A stretch of 64,000 bases of DNA from the NCBI GenBank assembly GCA_918797485.1, contig CAKKNE010000002.1:3438501-3502500 (forward strand), read 5' to 3'. Position 1 is the stretch's first letter. Each line of letters opens with the position of its first letter. Below, in pieces: positions 18,801-30,313 of this stretch. A model generated the notes under the pieces. It made no database searches, was not told the DNA's origin, and saw only the letters and a list, made by a program, of their open reading frames with translations. This stretch comes from Pelagomonas calceolata (taxonomy: Eukaryota > Sar > Pelagophyceae > Pelagomonadales > Pelagomonadaceae). The position numbers were made by a program, and so were the translations under genes.

Positions 18801-21554
18801 TCAGTCGTCGCCCCAGCCCGAGTCGCGCGGGTCGAGGCGGTCCGCGGCGTCGTCGTCGCCGTCGCCGTCGACGGCCGCGCGCTGGCGGCGCGCCCTCGCC
18901 AGGACGTGGTCGACGTTCGGGAGGTCGTCCTCGGGCGGGTGTTGCGGCGGCCGCGGTTGACAGGTGGGCGGCGCGCCGGCGGGCGGCGTCGGCCGGAGCG
19001 CCGCCCGGAGGTCGGACGCCGACCGCCGGCGCGCGCGCGCGGCGGCGCGCCGGTCCGCCTCGCGGCGCCGAGCGCGGCGGGCGCGCCGCTGCGCGTCGCG
19101 GCTCTCGCAGAGCGCTCGCAGGAAGTCCCGCAGCGTCGCGTAGATGGAGTCCAGGGGCTCGCGCGCGCCGCACGCAAAGTAGGTCCGGATCTCGCGCGCC
19201 TGCACGAGCAGCGGCGCCAGCGCCTGCGTCTCCGTGGCGAGGCACTGGCGCCGCGCGCGCTCGTGCAGCTCGAGGAGCCGCCGCCGCTCCGCGTCGCGCG
19301 TCGACGCCGGCCACGCCCGCGGGCACTCATCGGCGGTCGTCGCGCGCGCGTCGCCGAGGAAGAAGGCGGCGTGGCTCCGCGCGACGACGCGCGGCGGCAG
19401 CGACGCGCCGGCGTCGTCGACGGGCGCGAACTCGCGCGCCGCCTCGCGCGCCTCGCGCTCGAGCCGCGCGAGGCCCTGGCCCCGGAACTTGCGCAGCTCC
19501 CCCTGGATGGCGTGCTCGTCCGCGCCGCGCGCCGCCTCGAGCGCCGCCAGGATGCCGTCGCGCTCGGGGAAGTCCAGCAGGTCGTCGGCGTACGGGTCCC
19601 GCAGCGTCTCGGCGACGAACGAGGCCGCCGCCGACGGCCGCCGGCCGCCGCCCCACGTGTGGCGCCGGTGCCGGCCGCCGTCGTCGTCGCCGTCGTCCGC
19701 CGCGAACGCCGCCGGGGCGCCCCGCGGCGACTGCTCCCCGGGGCCCGCGTCCGCGCGCCGGCTCCGGCGCTCGGCGCGGTCGAGGATCAGGCCCACGACG
19801 CCGTCCAGGAGCGTCGTCTTGCCGTCGGCGCCCCGCGTCCGCGCCGCGGCGAGGAGCGAGGCGAGCTTGACGGCCGACGCGCCGCCCTTGCTGCTGCCCG
19901 CGTTCACGGCGTTGCCCGCGGCGAGCACGTGCCGCAGCAGCTTCGCGAGGCTGCGGCTGCGCATGACCTTGGCGGCGCAGTCGGCGTAGGCGTCCGCGCG
20001 CGCCGCGACGGCCGCGAGCGCGGGCCCCGCCGAGAGCGCCGTCACGAGCGCGTCGAGCCGCCGCGCCGCCGCGCCGTCGCCCGCGCCGCCGTCGAGCGTG
20101 GCGCCCTTGCGCGCGTCCGGCGCCGCGAAGCGCCGCAGCTGCCGCTCGCACTCGCCCACGGCGAACACGAACTTCTCGGCGGGCGCGAGGCGCTCCACGA
20201 CAAAGGCCGTGCGCAGCCGCGCGAGGCGGTCGCCGCGCGCGTCCTTCTGGACCTCGCGGAACACCTCGGCGGCGCCGTGGGGCCGCACGGCCACGTCCTC
20301 GCAGACGCGGCGCTCCCACGCCGACGCCAGCGCCCCGGGCACCGTGCGCTCCGCGCGGCTCGGCTCGCGCGGGTCGCCGCCGCGCGCGCGCTTCTCGACC
20401 TCCGCGTCGAGGCGCCGCAGCTCCTCCGGCGACGCCGCCGCCAGCCCGTCACGCACGGCGGCGTGCACGCGCCGCTGCTCCTCCAGCGTCGGCATGGCGC
20501 CGCGCAGCGTCTCGAGCTGCTCCACCGACGCGCGCGGCGGCGCCGCGGCGAGCCGCGCGACGCCGCAGGCCAGCGCCGCGAAGCTCCCCTCGAAGGCGCG
20601 CGCGAGCGGCGCCACGACGATGGCCAGGTTCTGCGACCGCTGCGGGTCCAGCACGCGCGCGTTGGCCACGGGCCGCCCGTCGAGCGTGATCGCGCCGGCG
20701 TCGCCCTCGGCGCCGCCGGCGCCCTCGGCCCGCGCGCGCGCGGGCCGCCGCGCGGCGTCGTGGCTGAACAGCGTCGCGAGGCGGCCCATGTCGCTCTCGC
20801 CGAAGGTCGTGAAGCCCAGCCGCGCGCCCACCTCACTCTCGCCGTCCGAGTCGTCCTCGAGCCCGCCGAACGCGTCCGCGGCCCAGACGCTCGCCGACAT
20901 GGCGCCGTCGTCGAGCGTCATGGCGTCCCAGTGCAGCTTCGCGCGCTTGGCGCCCGGCGTCGCCGCGGCCGCGGGCTCCTCGACGACCTCGAGGCCGAAC
21001 TCGCGCGAGAACGCCGCGATGGCCCGCGCGTCGACCTGGTCGAGGCCCATGCGCTGGCGCACGGACGCCGGCGGCACGCCCAGCTTGCACATCTTGCGGT
21101 AGCGCGCCAGGACGCCGCCGAAGTCGTCGCCGTCCGCGCCCGCCGCCGCCGCCGCCGCGGGCGGCGCCTCCGCCGCCGCCGCGCCGCCGCCGCCGCCGCC
21201 GCCGCCGCCCTGGCCCTGGCGCCGCTGGATCGCGGCCAGGACCGCCGCGCGCGGGTCCGGCTTCGCCGCGGCCGGCGGCGCCGCGGCCGGCGGCGGCGGC
21301 GGCGGCGCCGCCGCCGCCGCCGGGGCCGGCGCCGCGGCCGGCGCCGGCGGCGCCTCGGCCGGCGCCGGCGCCCCGTCGTCACGGCGGCCGCGCGACGCGA
21401 CGATCGACCGCAGGCTCGCGACGATGCGGTCCGTCGTCGCGGGCGGTACGCCGGCGGCGCGCATCTCGGCGACGATCTCGTCGAGCGTCGCGCCCGTCTG
21501 GAGCAGGCGCTTGAAGACGGCGTAGTTCCGGTCGTCGCGCGCGTCGGGCGGCCG

Positions 21555-21585
<31 letters not shown>

Positions 21586-23187
21586 GCCGCCGCCGCCGCC
21601 GCCTCGGCGACCGCCGCGTGCGCGGCCGCGGCCGGCGCCGGCGCCGCCGGCGCCGCGGGCGCCGGCGCGGGCTCCGGCGCCGCGCGCCGCGCGCGCGGGG
21701 ACCGGTCGCCGCCGCCGCCGTCGCCGGCGCCGCCGTCGCCCGTGACCGTCGCCGCGAGCGCCGCCGTGCCCCAGAGCTCGGCGCCCGAGAGCTCGGCCGC
21801 GCGCTGGGCCTCGGCCGGCGCCGCGACGAGGACGGCGCGCGGCGCGGCCCGCGCCGCGGCGGCGAGGTCCGCGGCGCGCGCGCCCGGCCGCAGGTAGTTG
21901 AGCAGGAGCTTGCCGTCGGCCGCCCAGTCGCCGAAGAGCCGCGCCAGCGCCGGCGCCGGCGCGGCCGCGGGCACGGGCTCGTAGTCGAGCCCGACGAGCA
22001 CGTCGCCCGGCCGCAGGCCCGTCGCGCGCGCCGCCTTGGGCACGCGCGTTGCGACGAAGTAGCCGTCGTAGACGTCGCCCGTGTCGGCCACGCGGCGCCA
22101 CTCGACGCCGGCGGCCGCGCTGCGGAAGCCCGCGACGGCGTAGGCCACGCCCTGCTGCCGGGCGAGCTTCGGGCGCCAGAGGCACGCGTCGACCGGGCTC
22201 AGCATGTAGCGCGGGTTGCCCCGCAGCAGCGCCATCAGCTCGCCCGCGTCGAGCTTCGGGGGCAGCGCGCGCGCGTTCAGCGAGAGGAGCACGTCGCCGA
22301 CCGCGACGCCCGCGCGCCGCGCCGTCGGCGCCGCGCGCGCGACGACGACCCGCAGGCCGCGGTCGTCGTTCGCCAGGGCCATCTCGCCGCCCAGCACGCC
22401 CGGCCCGAGCGAGCACTCGACGCGCGCCGCGAGGCCGTTCGCCGCGACGACGCCGACCGGCTCCGCCTCCGCGGGCGCGGCCGCGGCCCGCGGCGCCGCG
22501 GCCGGCGCCGGGCGGGGGGGCGCTGCGGCCGCCGGCGCGGCCGGCGCCGGCGCCGGCGTCGGCGTCGCGGCCGCGGCGCGGAACCGCGCCTCGAGCGCCT
22601 TGGCCTCGGCCGCGCCGACGCGCGCCGCGTCGCGCAGCGCCCCGAAGCGCCCGCCGTCGACCGTGAGCACGAAGCGCGACGCCTCGCGCACGGCCGCCGC
22701 GTCGCCCTCGCCGCTCTCGGCGGGCTCGGGCGCGAAGACGCGCTCCTCGACGCCGAAGCGGCGGCCGCCGTGCTCGAACCTGCGCGCGCGTCCGGGTGGG
22801 GGGGGGGTGGCGTGCTACGCCGGGGGACGCCGGGGCGCCGTACGCGTGCGCGAAGAGGGGCGCGTCGGCGCCGCCCGCGCCGCCGCCGTGCTCGCGGAGG
22901 CCGAGGCCGCCGCTGTGCACGAGGCAGCCGTCCGCGAAGACCTCGCGCTTGCGCGACTTGCGCGACGCCGTGCACGTGACCTCGTAGGCGCGGCCGCCGG
23001 GGCCGAAGCGCAGGCACCACGTCGCGCGCAGCTTGGTCGTCGGCTGGAGGCGCCCGACGAACGCGCAGCGCTTGCCGACGCGCAGCGGCGGCGCGTGGCG
23101 CATGCGCGCCTGGTCCTGGGCCGTCAGTGGCGGGCCGTAGTCGTGGACCGGGCGCCGCGCGCCGCCGCTCCGCCGGTACGCCGGCAT
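18801..23187 (-). CDS. Formin with unusual N-terminal domain, two PDZ-like domains and FH2
   Basis: Exon 1 is 23187-22844 and exon 2 is 22779-18801, separated by a 64-bp GT-AG intron (22780-22843). 1,440 aa. In order: an unrecognised beta-rich N-terminal domain (GKRCAFVGRLQPTTKL to RFVLTVDGGRF), two PDZ-like domains (GLRVVVARAAPTARRAG and GYFVATRVPKAARATG), low-complexity Ala/Pro FH1-like stretches, two short Y-x-K-M/GVPP motifs (RYRKMCKLGVPPASV), the FH2 actin-nucleating domain (KLHWDAM; LAAGNAVNAGSSKGGASAVK; KTTLLDGVV) and a basic C-terminus. It should nucleate and elongate actin filaments. FH2 is confident; the N-terminal domain is unassigned. Confidence 0.88.
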
Positions 23188-23952
23188 TGGCGCGGCGCGG
23201 GCGCGGCGACGTGCGTCGCGCGCGCCGGCGGCGGGGGCAGCCTTCGTTCGCCCGGCCCGGCCGCCGCCGAGAGCTCGCGGCGCCGCGGCTCCAGCTAGCA
23301 CGCGCCCCTGCCGCGCATATATTCGCGGGGGCTCCCTGTGGCCGGTTGCTAGTGGCTCACGCCGCTAGCCCATGTACGGCGGGCGTACCCCCCGAAAGAC
23401 TCATCACCTACTCGACCGGCCCAAGCTTGTCCACGGCGCGCGGGTTCCCCCGCCTTCAGGGCCGCATGGAAGCACATTCGTATAACATTCGTACACCGGA
23501 AAACGACAGTCGGATAAATGTATGCGAGTTGTCGCAGCGCGGGGCGCGTAGGCTCAAGTTTCGTTTCCCTGGCATCAGTCCCGATCGCGCGGTCGCTCCG
23601 AGGGGGGCGCTCACTACTCTATTGAAAATCCGTTGTACCGTTATCTTATTGCTATTTCGAAGCTCCGGTTGGGTATCCTGACTGAGCACTGAGAAGGTTC
23701 TTAGGAGCTTGTTCCTATTTGTAGGTCTTCCTTAATTTATTTGTTTGCTTTCTTACGAGCTACTCAGGCTAAGGCCGCCTAGCTACTTGACAGTGTTTGT
23801 TTATTTATTTATTTATCTAGCCTGAGGGTACAGAAGGCCTCTAGAGGCTTGGTGTATGTCCTTTTCCTTTAGGATATTCCTTCCTTAATTATTTATTTAT
23901 TTATTTCTTCTTTATCTAGAGTACAGGTTCCTTTCCTTTTAGCGGGGCGCCC
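23188..23952. other. Intergenic interval with ATTT-rich repeats
   Basis: No gene seen. The segment 23690-23745 (AGAAGGTTCTTAGGAGCTTG and following) recurs at 51720-51780. A segment around 23643-23680 (CTATTTCGAAGCTCCGGTTG) recurs near 26886. TTTATT microsatellite tracts follow. Confidence 0.5.
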
Positions 23953-25030
23953 TCAGCCGCCGCCGGCGGCGCCGAGCCACTTCACGGCGGCGGTCGCCGC
24001 GGCGACGGCGCCGGCCGCGCCGGCCGGCGACGCGAGGGCGCCGAGCCCGGCGGCGTGGAGCTCCGTCAGCGGCCCGCGCGCCGCCGCGGCCGCGTGCTTG
24101 ACGTGGACGTAGTCCGGCGCCCGCGGCGGCAGCCGCGCGAGGCGCGCGCCTGCCGCGCGGGCCGCGCGGAGGAACGCGCGGTCCTCGTCGTAGCCTGTGT
24201 GGAAATCAAAATTTTACGGCGCGTTCGTGCTGAATCGTCGCGTCGTCCTCCACGCCATCGACACGACGCCTGCTCGATGGCGTGGTGATGCCTGTTCCTC
24301 GCCGCTCGACCGAGCCAGGACGGCCGCGTCATCGCCGAGAAATGACTTAGTGAAGAATTGTCGGGTGCGCCCGACGCACTGGTTGATTTCCACACAGGTC
24401 GTAGCTCGCGTCCGGGTAGGCGCAGGCGTCGAGGAGCCGTGCGTCGTAGCAGAGGCTCGCGATGGCCTCGTCCAGGAGCTCCGTGCCCCGGCCCAGGTCC
24501 CCGTCCAGCCGGTGGAGCGCCACGCCGGCGAGCCCGCCCCAGGTCATCGTCCGCGCGCGGCCCGCGTCGTCCTCCCAGCGCCACGCGTAGGGCGTCGCCA
24601 CGGTCGCGTCCGCCGCGCCCGCTGCGATCGGCGCCACCTGGCGCGCGAGCCGGTCGGCCCCGTACGCGTCGTCGTCGTCCCACGTCGCGATGACGTCGCA
24701 GCCGAGCGCGTCCCGCAGCTCCGTCGCCGCGCGCTGCCGCTTCGCGCCGATGCTCGCGCGCCGCGGCAGGTGCACGTAGCGCGAGCACGCGAGCGGCGCG
24801 CCCGTGCGGGCCTCGACCGCCCGCCGCGCCGCGTCGCCGGGCGTGTCGTCGACGACGAGCACCTCGGTGCGCGCCGCGGGGTACGTCTGCGCCGCGACGT
24901 TCGCCAGGCAGCGCTCGAGGTAGCGGGGCCGGTCGAAGGTGACGACGGCGACGCCGACCCGCGGTCGCGCTGGTACCCGGACCGCCTCGGGAGATGGCGC
25001 AATGGCGCCTAGGAGCAGCGCGGAGCGCAT
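23953..25030 (-). CDS. GT-A fold glycosyltransferase, GT2-like, with an introner intron
   Basis: Exon 1 is 25030-24406 and exon 2 is 24194-23953 (288 aa). A signal-anchor-like start (MRSALLLGAIAPS) precedes VAVVTFDRPRYLERCL, VLVVDDTPGDAARR and the metal-binding TWDDDDAYG. Splicing gives YPDASYDEDRAFLRAARAAG, the ED-containing acceptor region expected in this family. Without splicing the frame runs into introner sequence. The intron (24195-24405, 211 bp) is GC-AG. Probably a Golgi or ER sugar transferase; donor and acceptor unknown. Confidence 0.82.
24195..24397 (+). mobile_element. Introner copy 2, opposite orientation to its host gene
   Basis: 203 bp with perfect 15-bp TIRs, CTGTGTGGAAATCAA at the left and TTGATTTCCACACAG at the right. 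It is flanked by a perfect 8-bp duplication, GTCGTAGC at 24187-24194 and 24398-24405. Relative to the host gene it lies in the reverse orientation of copies 1 and 3, yet still provides the 3' AG because both ends carry the same TIR. The 5' splice site is the GC that starts the TSD in gene sense (GCTACGAC). Non-coding. Confidence 0.95.
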
Positions 25031-25872
25031 AGCTGTGGTGGCTACGATCGAGCCGTCGACCCACGGATACGCGACTGGTGTCTTAGCTAAGCGTCTGACC
25101 TCTTATGCGTCGGGTCCGGTGAGTGGCTCTCAAATCTCTGAGAGCCTTTTTAAAGGCCGCTGGCCGATGGCGTCGGCGTGTGTACGTGGGCCAGCTGCAC
25201 CTCGCAGCTATAATATATGCAAATCTCGCGCGTGTGCCAGCCTCTGAGATGTAGTCGCGGCGTTTAGTCGCGCAGCCTTGCAGTGCGCTTTTAACTCAGT
25301 AAATTTTCAATAGGGATCTTTCTCGTGCTCGAGGGAGCAATCATTCCACCCTTCGTGCGATTTCTTCCGGCAAAGAAAAACCCGACGCTCGCCCCAGCGG
25401 ACCATCGCTGGTGCAGCGGGCATAGCGTACAGAGGTCCTTAGCGGTGTCTGGAATTGACAAGCTGTGGCGAGTAGAGAGCTGAAGGTGTGGTTGGCGGAG
25501 AATGCAAAAGAGCGGCACGCGGCGACCATGTACGGCGAGCACAAGGCGGCCTCGCTTGCAGCTCTCGCTTTGCCGCCGCGCGGGACGCCACGGCCCTGCG
25601 CGGAGCGAACGAGTGGCACCAGCGGGACGCCGGCACGCCAGCACACACACGGACTGCTGCGAGACGCGCCCGTGGACGGAGAGACGGACGCGCGGCCACG
25701 CCGTCACGCCACGTCGAGCGAAAGCAGACCTCGCGGCGTCGCTGGCGTGGAGGTCGGCGACCAAGGGGAGAGACGACGCCGCCGTCGCGCCAAGCGTACG
25801 GAGATCGCGACCCGCCGCCGGCGCGCAGGTCCGTAGCCACCGGAGGGCGACCCGTAGCGGCGAGAGGACACC
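25031..25872. other. Divergent intergenic region, glycosyltransferase and eL21
   Basis: About 840 bp, no gene recognised. The GC-rich 3' half directly upstream of eL21 is presumably its promoter and leader. Confidence 0.4.
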
Positions 25873-26352
25873 ATGCCGCACTCGTTCGGCAGCCGCGCGC
25901 GCACGCGCGACATGTTCTCGCGGCCCTTCCGCCAGCGGGGCATGATCAAGATGTCGACGTACATGACCCAGTACAAGCTGGGCGACTACGTCGACATCAA
26001 GTGCAACCCGGCCCAGGTCAAGGGCATGCCCTTCAAGCACTACCACGGCCGCACGGGCCAGGTCTACAACGTCACCAAGCGCGCGGTCGGCGTCCGCGTG
26101 GCCAAGCAGGTCAACGGCCGCATCATCAACAAGCACCTCAACGTGCGCGTGGAGCACGTGATCCCCTCGAAGTGCCGCGACGACCTCAAGGCCCGCGTGG
26201 CGCGGAACGAGGAGCTCAAGAAGGCGGCGCGCGCGGGCGGCGCGCGCGCGGCGCTCAAGCGGCAACCGGCGCAGCCCAAGGGCGGCTTCACGATCGCGCT
26301 GCCCGCGGAGGTCACGACGATCCAGCCCATCCCCTTCTCGGACCTCTTCTGA
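25873..26352 (+). CDS. RPL21: Large-subunit ribosomal protein eL21
   Basis: 159 aa with the eukaryotic L21 signature: MPHSFGSRARTRDMFSR, GDYVDIKCNPAQVKGMP, KHYHGRTGQVYNVTK, AVGVRVAKQVNGRIINK and RVEHVIPSKCRDD. Length is that of the family. Cytosolic 60S subunit protein. Start is unambiguous. Single exon, which is unusual for ribosomal protein genes in intron-rich algae but fits this block. Confidence 0.98.
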   Translation: MPHSFGSRARTRDMFSRPFRQRGMIKMSTYMTQYKLGDYVDIKCNPAQVKGMPFKHYHGRTGQVYNVTKRAVGVRVAKQVNGRIINKHLNVRVEHVIPSKCRDDLKARVARNEELKKAARAGGARAALKRQPAQPKGGFTIALPAEVTTIQPIPFSDLF

Positions 26353-27572
26353 GGCGCCGCGGCTAAAAAATATAATACTGGTACCCAGAGCGGGAATTAG
26401 GTCTGAGCTTCGCTGTTCGAACGTGCCCCTCGTCTCTCCGGGAAAGGCGGAGGCTTAAGACGAAGTTCCGTGCGATGCATAGGGAAATAGAGTGTGTAGC
26501 TCCGGACTTCCCCGGCAGCGTAGTGTAGTCGTCTAACGAAATAGTTTCTCCCATGTTTGATGGGGGTTGTGACGGGGAATTGCGTCCGTCAATAAAAGTG
26601 ACTCAGGATGATAATAGTTAGGAGTGAGAGGCGACTTCCCCCTACTAAGGGGATATCGGAGTACCCTAGGATGGGAAGTAGCCTAGACGGGTAATACAAG
26701 TACGGGTTGTGCTTGGATACGTCTCGGTTGAACCTTGGGAGATCTCAGGCTCCTACTAGACGTGTATTTCCATTGCATTCCGTATGGGCTGCCACGATCT
26801 ACGGAGCTCGTGTGGCACGCGGGCCTCTTGATGGGGGACGTTTTACCACGCGAGACTGAGAATACTGTATACAGGTACCTTCTTGCTATTTCGGAGCTCC
26901 GGTTGGGCATACGAACATACGCCGAGCGTCACGGCGAAGCGATCTTTGCGTGCGAAATGACCGCCGGTCGACTGCCAGCTCATGGCGACGACGCGCGTCC
27001 GCGTGTCGCGAAAGGCAGCCACTGGTGCCCGCCCGACAACGCCCGCACGTACGCCAGCCGGTACCCGCGCGGCGCGAGCGACGCGTTGGCAGCCGGAGCG
27101 ATACCGATGCATTAACCTCGAGGTCGCCGAAGTCTAAGCTCCTGGCGCAGCATCCGTCGCGACGTCGCGGCGCTCGGAGCCAAGGCATCAAAGTCGAACC
27201 CCATCGTCCCCAGCCCGTTGCGATCGCCCTTTCGCGATCAACTAAGACGCCTAGCCGCACCCCTAGCGATCCCCTAGCGGGCATGCTGACGGTCGCGGTA
27301 CCGTGGTACCCATGGGCGCTAGGTCATGAGTAAGGAAGGAAGGAAGGGAAGGTAGCGCAGTTCAGGCGGCGATTGCAGATATACCCGTAACGCAGGGAGC
27401 TACGCAATTGACCTTCCCAAAGTAACTCAGGGATAGGCGGCCTAGCCGCCCGGAGTTCACCAGTCTAAATCTACTGTACTAGTTGAAGAGGAAAGAAACG
27501 AGCGCAAGCTTAGCCTAGAACGGGCGCAAACGACGCCGTCGACGAAGTCTCTAGGGTTTTGGCGGCGTAAAA
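26353..27572. other. Intergenic interval between eL21 and the GT64 gene
   Basis: About 1.2 kb, no convincing gene. It contains a second copy of the CTATTTCGGAGCTCCGGTTG repeat at about 26886-26912 and a short GGTACC palindrome near 27298-27311. Confidence 0.4.
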
Positions 27573-28520
27573 ATGGGCCGCACGCACGCCACTCCGTCGA
27601 TGAGGACGCGTCGCGCGCTGCTCGCGCTGCTGGCCGGCCTGCTGGGCGCCGCGGCGCTGGTGGTCGGCGCGCTCCGCGCGCAGCTGGGCGTGGACCCGCG
27701 CCTCGCGGCCCGGCCGGCGCGCCCCGCCGGCGCGCGCGGCTGCTCCGTGCGCGTGAACACGTTCCGGCGCAACGACCTGCTGGCGGGCTTCGTGGAGCAC
27801 TACGAGCGCTGCGAGGCCGCCGCCGAGATCGTCGTCGTCTGGTCGGACCCGGCGAACGCGCCGCCGCGCTGGCTCGCGCGGCGGAGGGCGCGGGGGGGGG
27901 CGGCGCCGCTGCGCGTGGAGCGCTTCGCGGAGGACTCGCTGAACAACCGCTTCGCGCTGCAGCGGCGGCCCGCGGCGGACGCGGTCTTCTCGGTCGACGA
28001 CGACGTGATCCTGGCCTGCGCCGACCTGCGGCGCCTCGTGGACGCGTGGGCCGCGGCGCCGGCGAACATGGCCGGCGTCGCGCCGCGGCTCGTCGCGCGC
28101 GACGCGCGGACGCGGCGCTGGCGCTACCTGCGGAGCTGGCACGTCTGGTGGACGGGCCGCTTCTCGCTCGTGCTCACCAAGGCCGCCGTGCTGCACCGCG
28201 ACCACTTCGCCGCCTACCGGGCCCCGGCGCTCGCCGCCGCGCGGGCGCGCGTCGACGCGGGCCGGAACTGCGAGGACCTGCTGATGGCCTGCGTCGTCGC
28301 GAACGCGACGCGCGCGCCGCCGCTCTGGGTGTCGGCGCGCTACGTCGACCGCGGCCAGGCGCTGCTTGGGCTCGGGGGCCACCAGGGCATCTCCGCGGCC
28401 GCCGGCCACGTCGCGGCGCGCGGCGAGTGCCTGGACGCGTTCGCCGGCCCGTTCGGGGGTCTGCCGCTCGCGACCGGCGCGGCGAAGCTCTCAGACGCGC
28501 GCGCCGCCTGGCTCTGGTAG
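27573..28520 (+). CDS. Exostosin-like GT64 glycosyltransferase
   Basis: 315 aa type II membrane protein: short cytosolic N-terminus, one signal anchor (ALLALLAGLLGAAALVVGAL), then the GT64 domain. Family landmarks are RVNTFRRNDLLAGFVEHY, IVVVWSDPANAPP, SLNNRFALQ, the metal-binding FSVDDDVIL, and VDAGRNCEDLLMACVVAN. GT64 enzymes such as EXTL2 transfer N-acetylhexosamine with retention. Golgi location expected. Complete, single exon. Acceptor unknown. Confidence 0.9.
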   Translation: MGRTHATPSMRTRRALLALLAGLLGAAALVVGALRAQLGVDPRLAARPARPAGARGCSVRVNTFRRNDLLAGFVEHYERCEAAAEIVVVWSDPANAPPRWLARRRARGGAAPLRVERFAEDSLNNRFALQRRPAADAVFSVDDDVILACADLRRLVDAWAAAPANMAGVAPRLVARDARTRRWRYLRSWHVWWTGRFSLVLTKAAVLHRDHFAAYRAPALAAARARVDAGRNCEDLLMACVVANATRAPPLWVSARYVDRGQALLGLGGHQGISAAAGHVAARGECLDAFAGPFGGLPLATGAAKLSDARAAWLW

Positions 28521-28954
28521 GAGATGGGAGTCGACGTGTGACTTGTGTGGCCTCTTTGTCATCTGGTGAGTAAGGACCTCAACGTACTACAAGTAGGCCC
28601 ACTGGCAGAGACAGGCAAAACGCATTCCCGTAGTATCGTCCGGGGACCCCCCGCCATCTTACATCCTCTAGAGGGACCCAAATAAGTCGGAGTTGGTACT
28701 TGCGCGGGAACAAACGGATCGGGTGGTGCGAAGCTATGGTTGAGGGCTCGAAAAAAAACAAATACCGTTTTGCATTTAATTAAAAATTTGCCCGGGCCTA
28801 GGCGCGGCTTCCAGGGCTCCCCCGTAGGAAATCTGCTAGCGGCATGTACCATGTAAACAGGTAAGACACTGGGCATCCCTAGCAAAGCAAGCGTAGCAAG
28901 CAGCACACCTCAAAATCAGCCTGGTGACACCTTGCTCTCTCCGTTTTCAACTGC
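28521..28954. other. Short tandem-gene spacer
   Basis: 434 bp between two same-strand genes. Holds a TTTAATTAAAAATTTG stretch and no recognisable gene. Confidence 0.4.
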
Positions 28955-30313
28955 ATGCTAGGCCGGATAGCGCTTGTCCTGGCCGCGGTCGCGCGGGCCC
29001 TGCGGCTGCGCGCAGGGCCGCCGCTGGCGCCGGTGCGCCGGGCGCTCGGCGCCGCGGCCTGCGCCGCGGCCCTGGCGCCGCCGCTGACGGGGCCGGCCGT
29101 CGCCGCGCCGCCCGCCGCGGAGCCGGACGCGCCGGCGGCGGCGCGGCGCCTCGTGGAGGAGGCCTACGACCTGCTGGACAAGTACTACTACGACGGCGAC
29201 TCGCTCGCGGCGCCGCGGTGGCGCGGCGCACGGGAGCGGTACGCCCGCGCGGCGCAGCAGAAGCCGCGGGCGGCGCCGGCGTTCCGGGCGGAGGCGCTCA
29301 AGGCCCTCGACGCGGACCGGTACACGCGCATCGTTGACGAGCGGACGTACGCGGCCATCTCGCGCTTCGACATCCTGGGCGTCGGCCTCATCCTCGCGCC
29401 GGGGCCGGACGGCCGCGCGGCGGTCGCGAGCCCGCCGCTGCCCGGCGGGGCGGCGCAGCGGGAGGGCTCCATCCGGCAGGGCGACGTCGTCGACACGATC
29501 GACGGCGTCAAGACGGGCGGCAAGTCGTCCTTCGAGCTCCTCGAGATCGTGGACCGGGCCGCGGACGCGGGCCGGGCGACGTTCGGCGTCGTGGGGGCGG
29601 GCGACCGCACGCCGCGGCTCGTGACGCTCGAGCGGACGGTGCGGTCCGTCGGCGACCCCGTGCGCGCGGCGCGGGGGCCCGCCGACGGCGTCGGCTACGT
29701 GCGGCTGGGGGAGTTCAACTCGCGGACGGCCGACCGGCTCGCCGAGGTCCTGCGCGACCTCGCCGCGCGCGGCGCGGCGCGCTTCGTCGTCGACCTCCGG
29801 GGCAACGGCGGCGGCGCCTTCCAGGAGGCCGTGGCCGCCGCCTCGCTCTTCCTCGACGACGGCGCGCCCGTCGTGACTGTCGTCGAGCGGTCCGGCGGCG
29901 GCGGCGGCGCGGACCGCCGCGAGACCTTCGCCGCGAAGGCGCCGCCGCCCGCGCGCCGCGCCTTCGCCGCCGCCGCGCCGCCGCCGCGCGTCCAGCTCTG
30001 GCTCGACGGCGGCACCGCGTCCGCCTCCGAGATCTTCGCCGGCGCGCTGCGCGACAACTGCGCCGCGGCGCTCGCGGGCCGGCCGAGCTTCGGCAAGGGC
30101 AAGATCCAGGCCGTCTTCGGCCTCGCGGACGACTCGGGCCTCATCGTCACCGTGGCCAACTACCTCACGCCCGCCGGCACCGCCATCCAGGGCGTCGGCC
30201 TCACGCCCGAGGCGGGGCTGCGCGGCCCGGGCCTGGGCCTCCTCGAGCCGCCCCTCCCGTCGGCGGCGCAGTTCGACGACGCCTGGGACCACCGGGTGTG
30301 TGCCACGAAATAA
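28955..30313 (+). CDS. CTPA: Carboxyl-terminal processing peptidase (CtpA/D1-processing type)
   Basis: 452 aa S41 protease. An N-terminal targeting region ends in a hydrophobic, alanine-rich thylakoid-lumen-type signal (AAALAPPLTGPAVAAPPAA). Then come a helical region (EEAYDLLDKYYYDG), a PDZ domain (GSIRQGDVVDTIDGVK) and the catalytic domain with VDLRGNGGGAF, nucleophile Ser in GGTASASEIFAGAL and Lys in SFGKGKIQ. In plastids CtpA removes the D1 C-terminal extension to allow Mn-cluster assembly. Serine and lysine are present. Single exon. Confidence 0.92.
   Translation: MLGRIALVLAAVARALRLRAGPPLAPVRRALGAAACAAALAPPLTGPAVAAPPAAEPDAPAAARRLVEEAYDLLDKYYYDGDSLAAPRWRGARERYARAAQQKPRAAPAFRAEALKALDADRYTRIVDERTYAAISRFDILGVGLILAPGPDGRAAVASPPLPGGAAQREGSIRQGDVVDTIDGVKTGGKSSFELLEIVDRAADAGRATFGVVGAGDRTPRLVTLERTVRSVGDPVRAARGPADGVGYVRLGEFNSRTADRLAEVLRDLAARGAARFVVDLRGNGGGAFQEAVAAASLFLDDGAPVVTVVERSGGGGGADRRETFAAKAPPPARRAFAAAAPPPRVQLWLDGGTASASEIFAGALRDNCAAALAGRPSFGKGKIQAVFGLADDSGLIVTVANYLTPAGTAIQGVGLTPEAGLRGPGLGLLEPPLPSAAQFDDAWDHRVCATK

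Noticed and set aside
18690-22979. 1,429-residue open frame on the plus strand
   Set aside because: Antisense shadow of the formin gene with low-complexity Arg/Ala sequence and no family motif.
24066-24194. Reading through introner 2 as coding sequence of the glycosyltransferase
   Set aside because: Read-through leaves the frame that gives the family's ED region; splicing out TSD plus element restores it exactly.
25488-26366. Frame overlapping eL21 on the same strand
   Set aside because: Reads eL21 out of frame; the eL21 frame is unmistakable.
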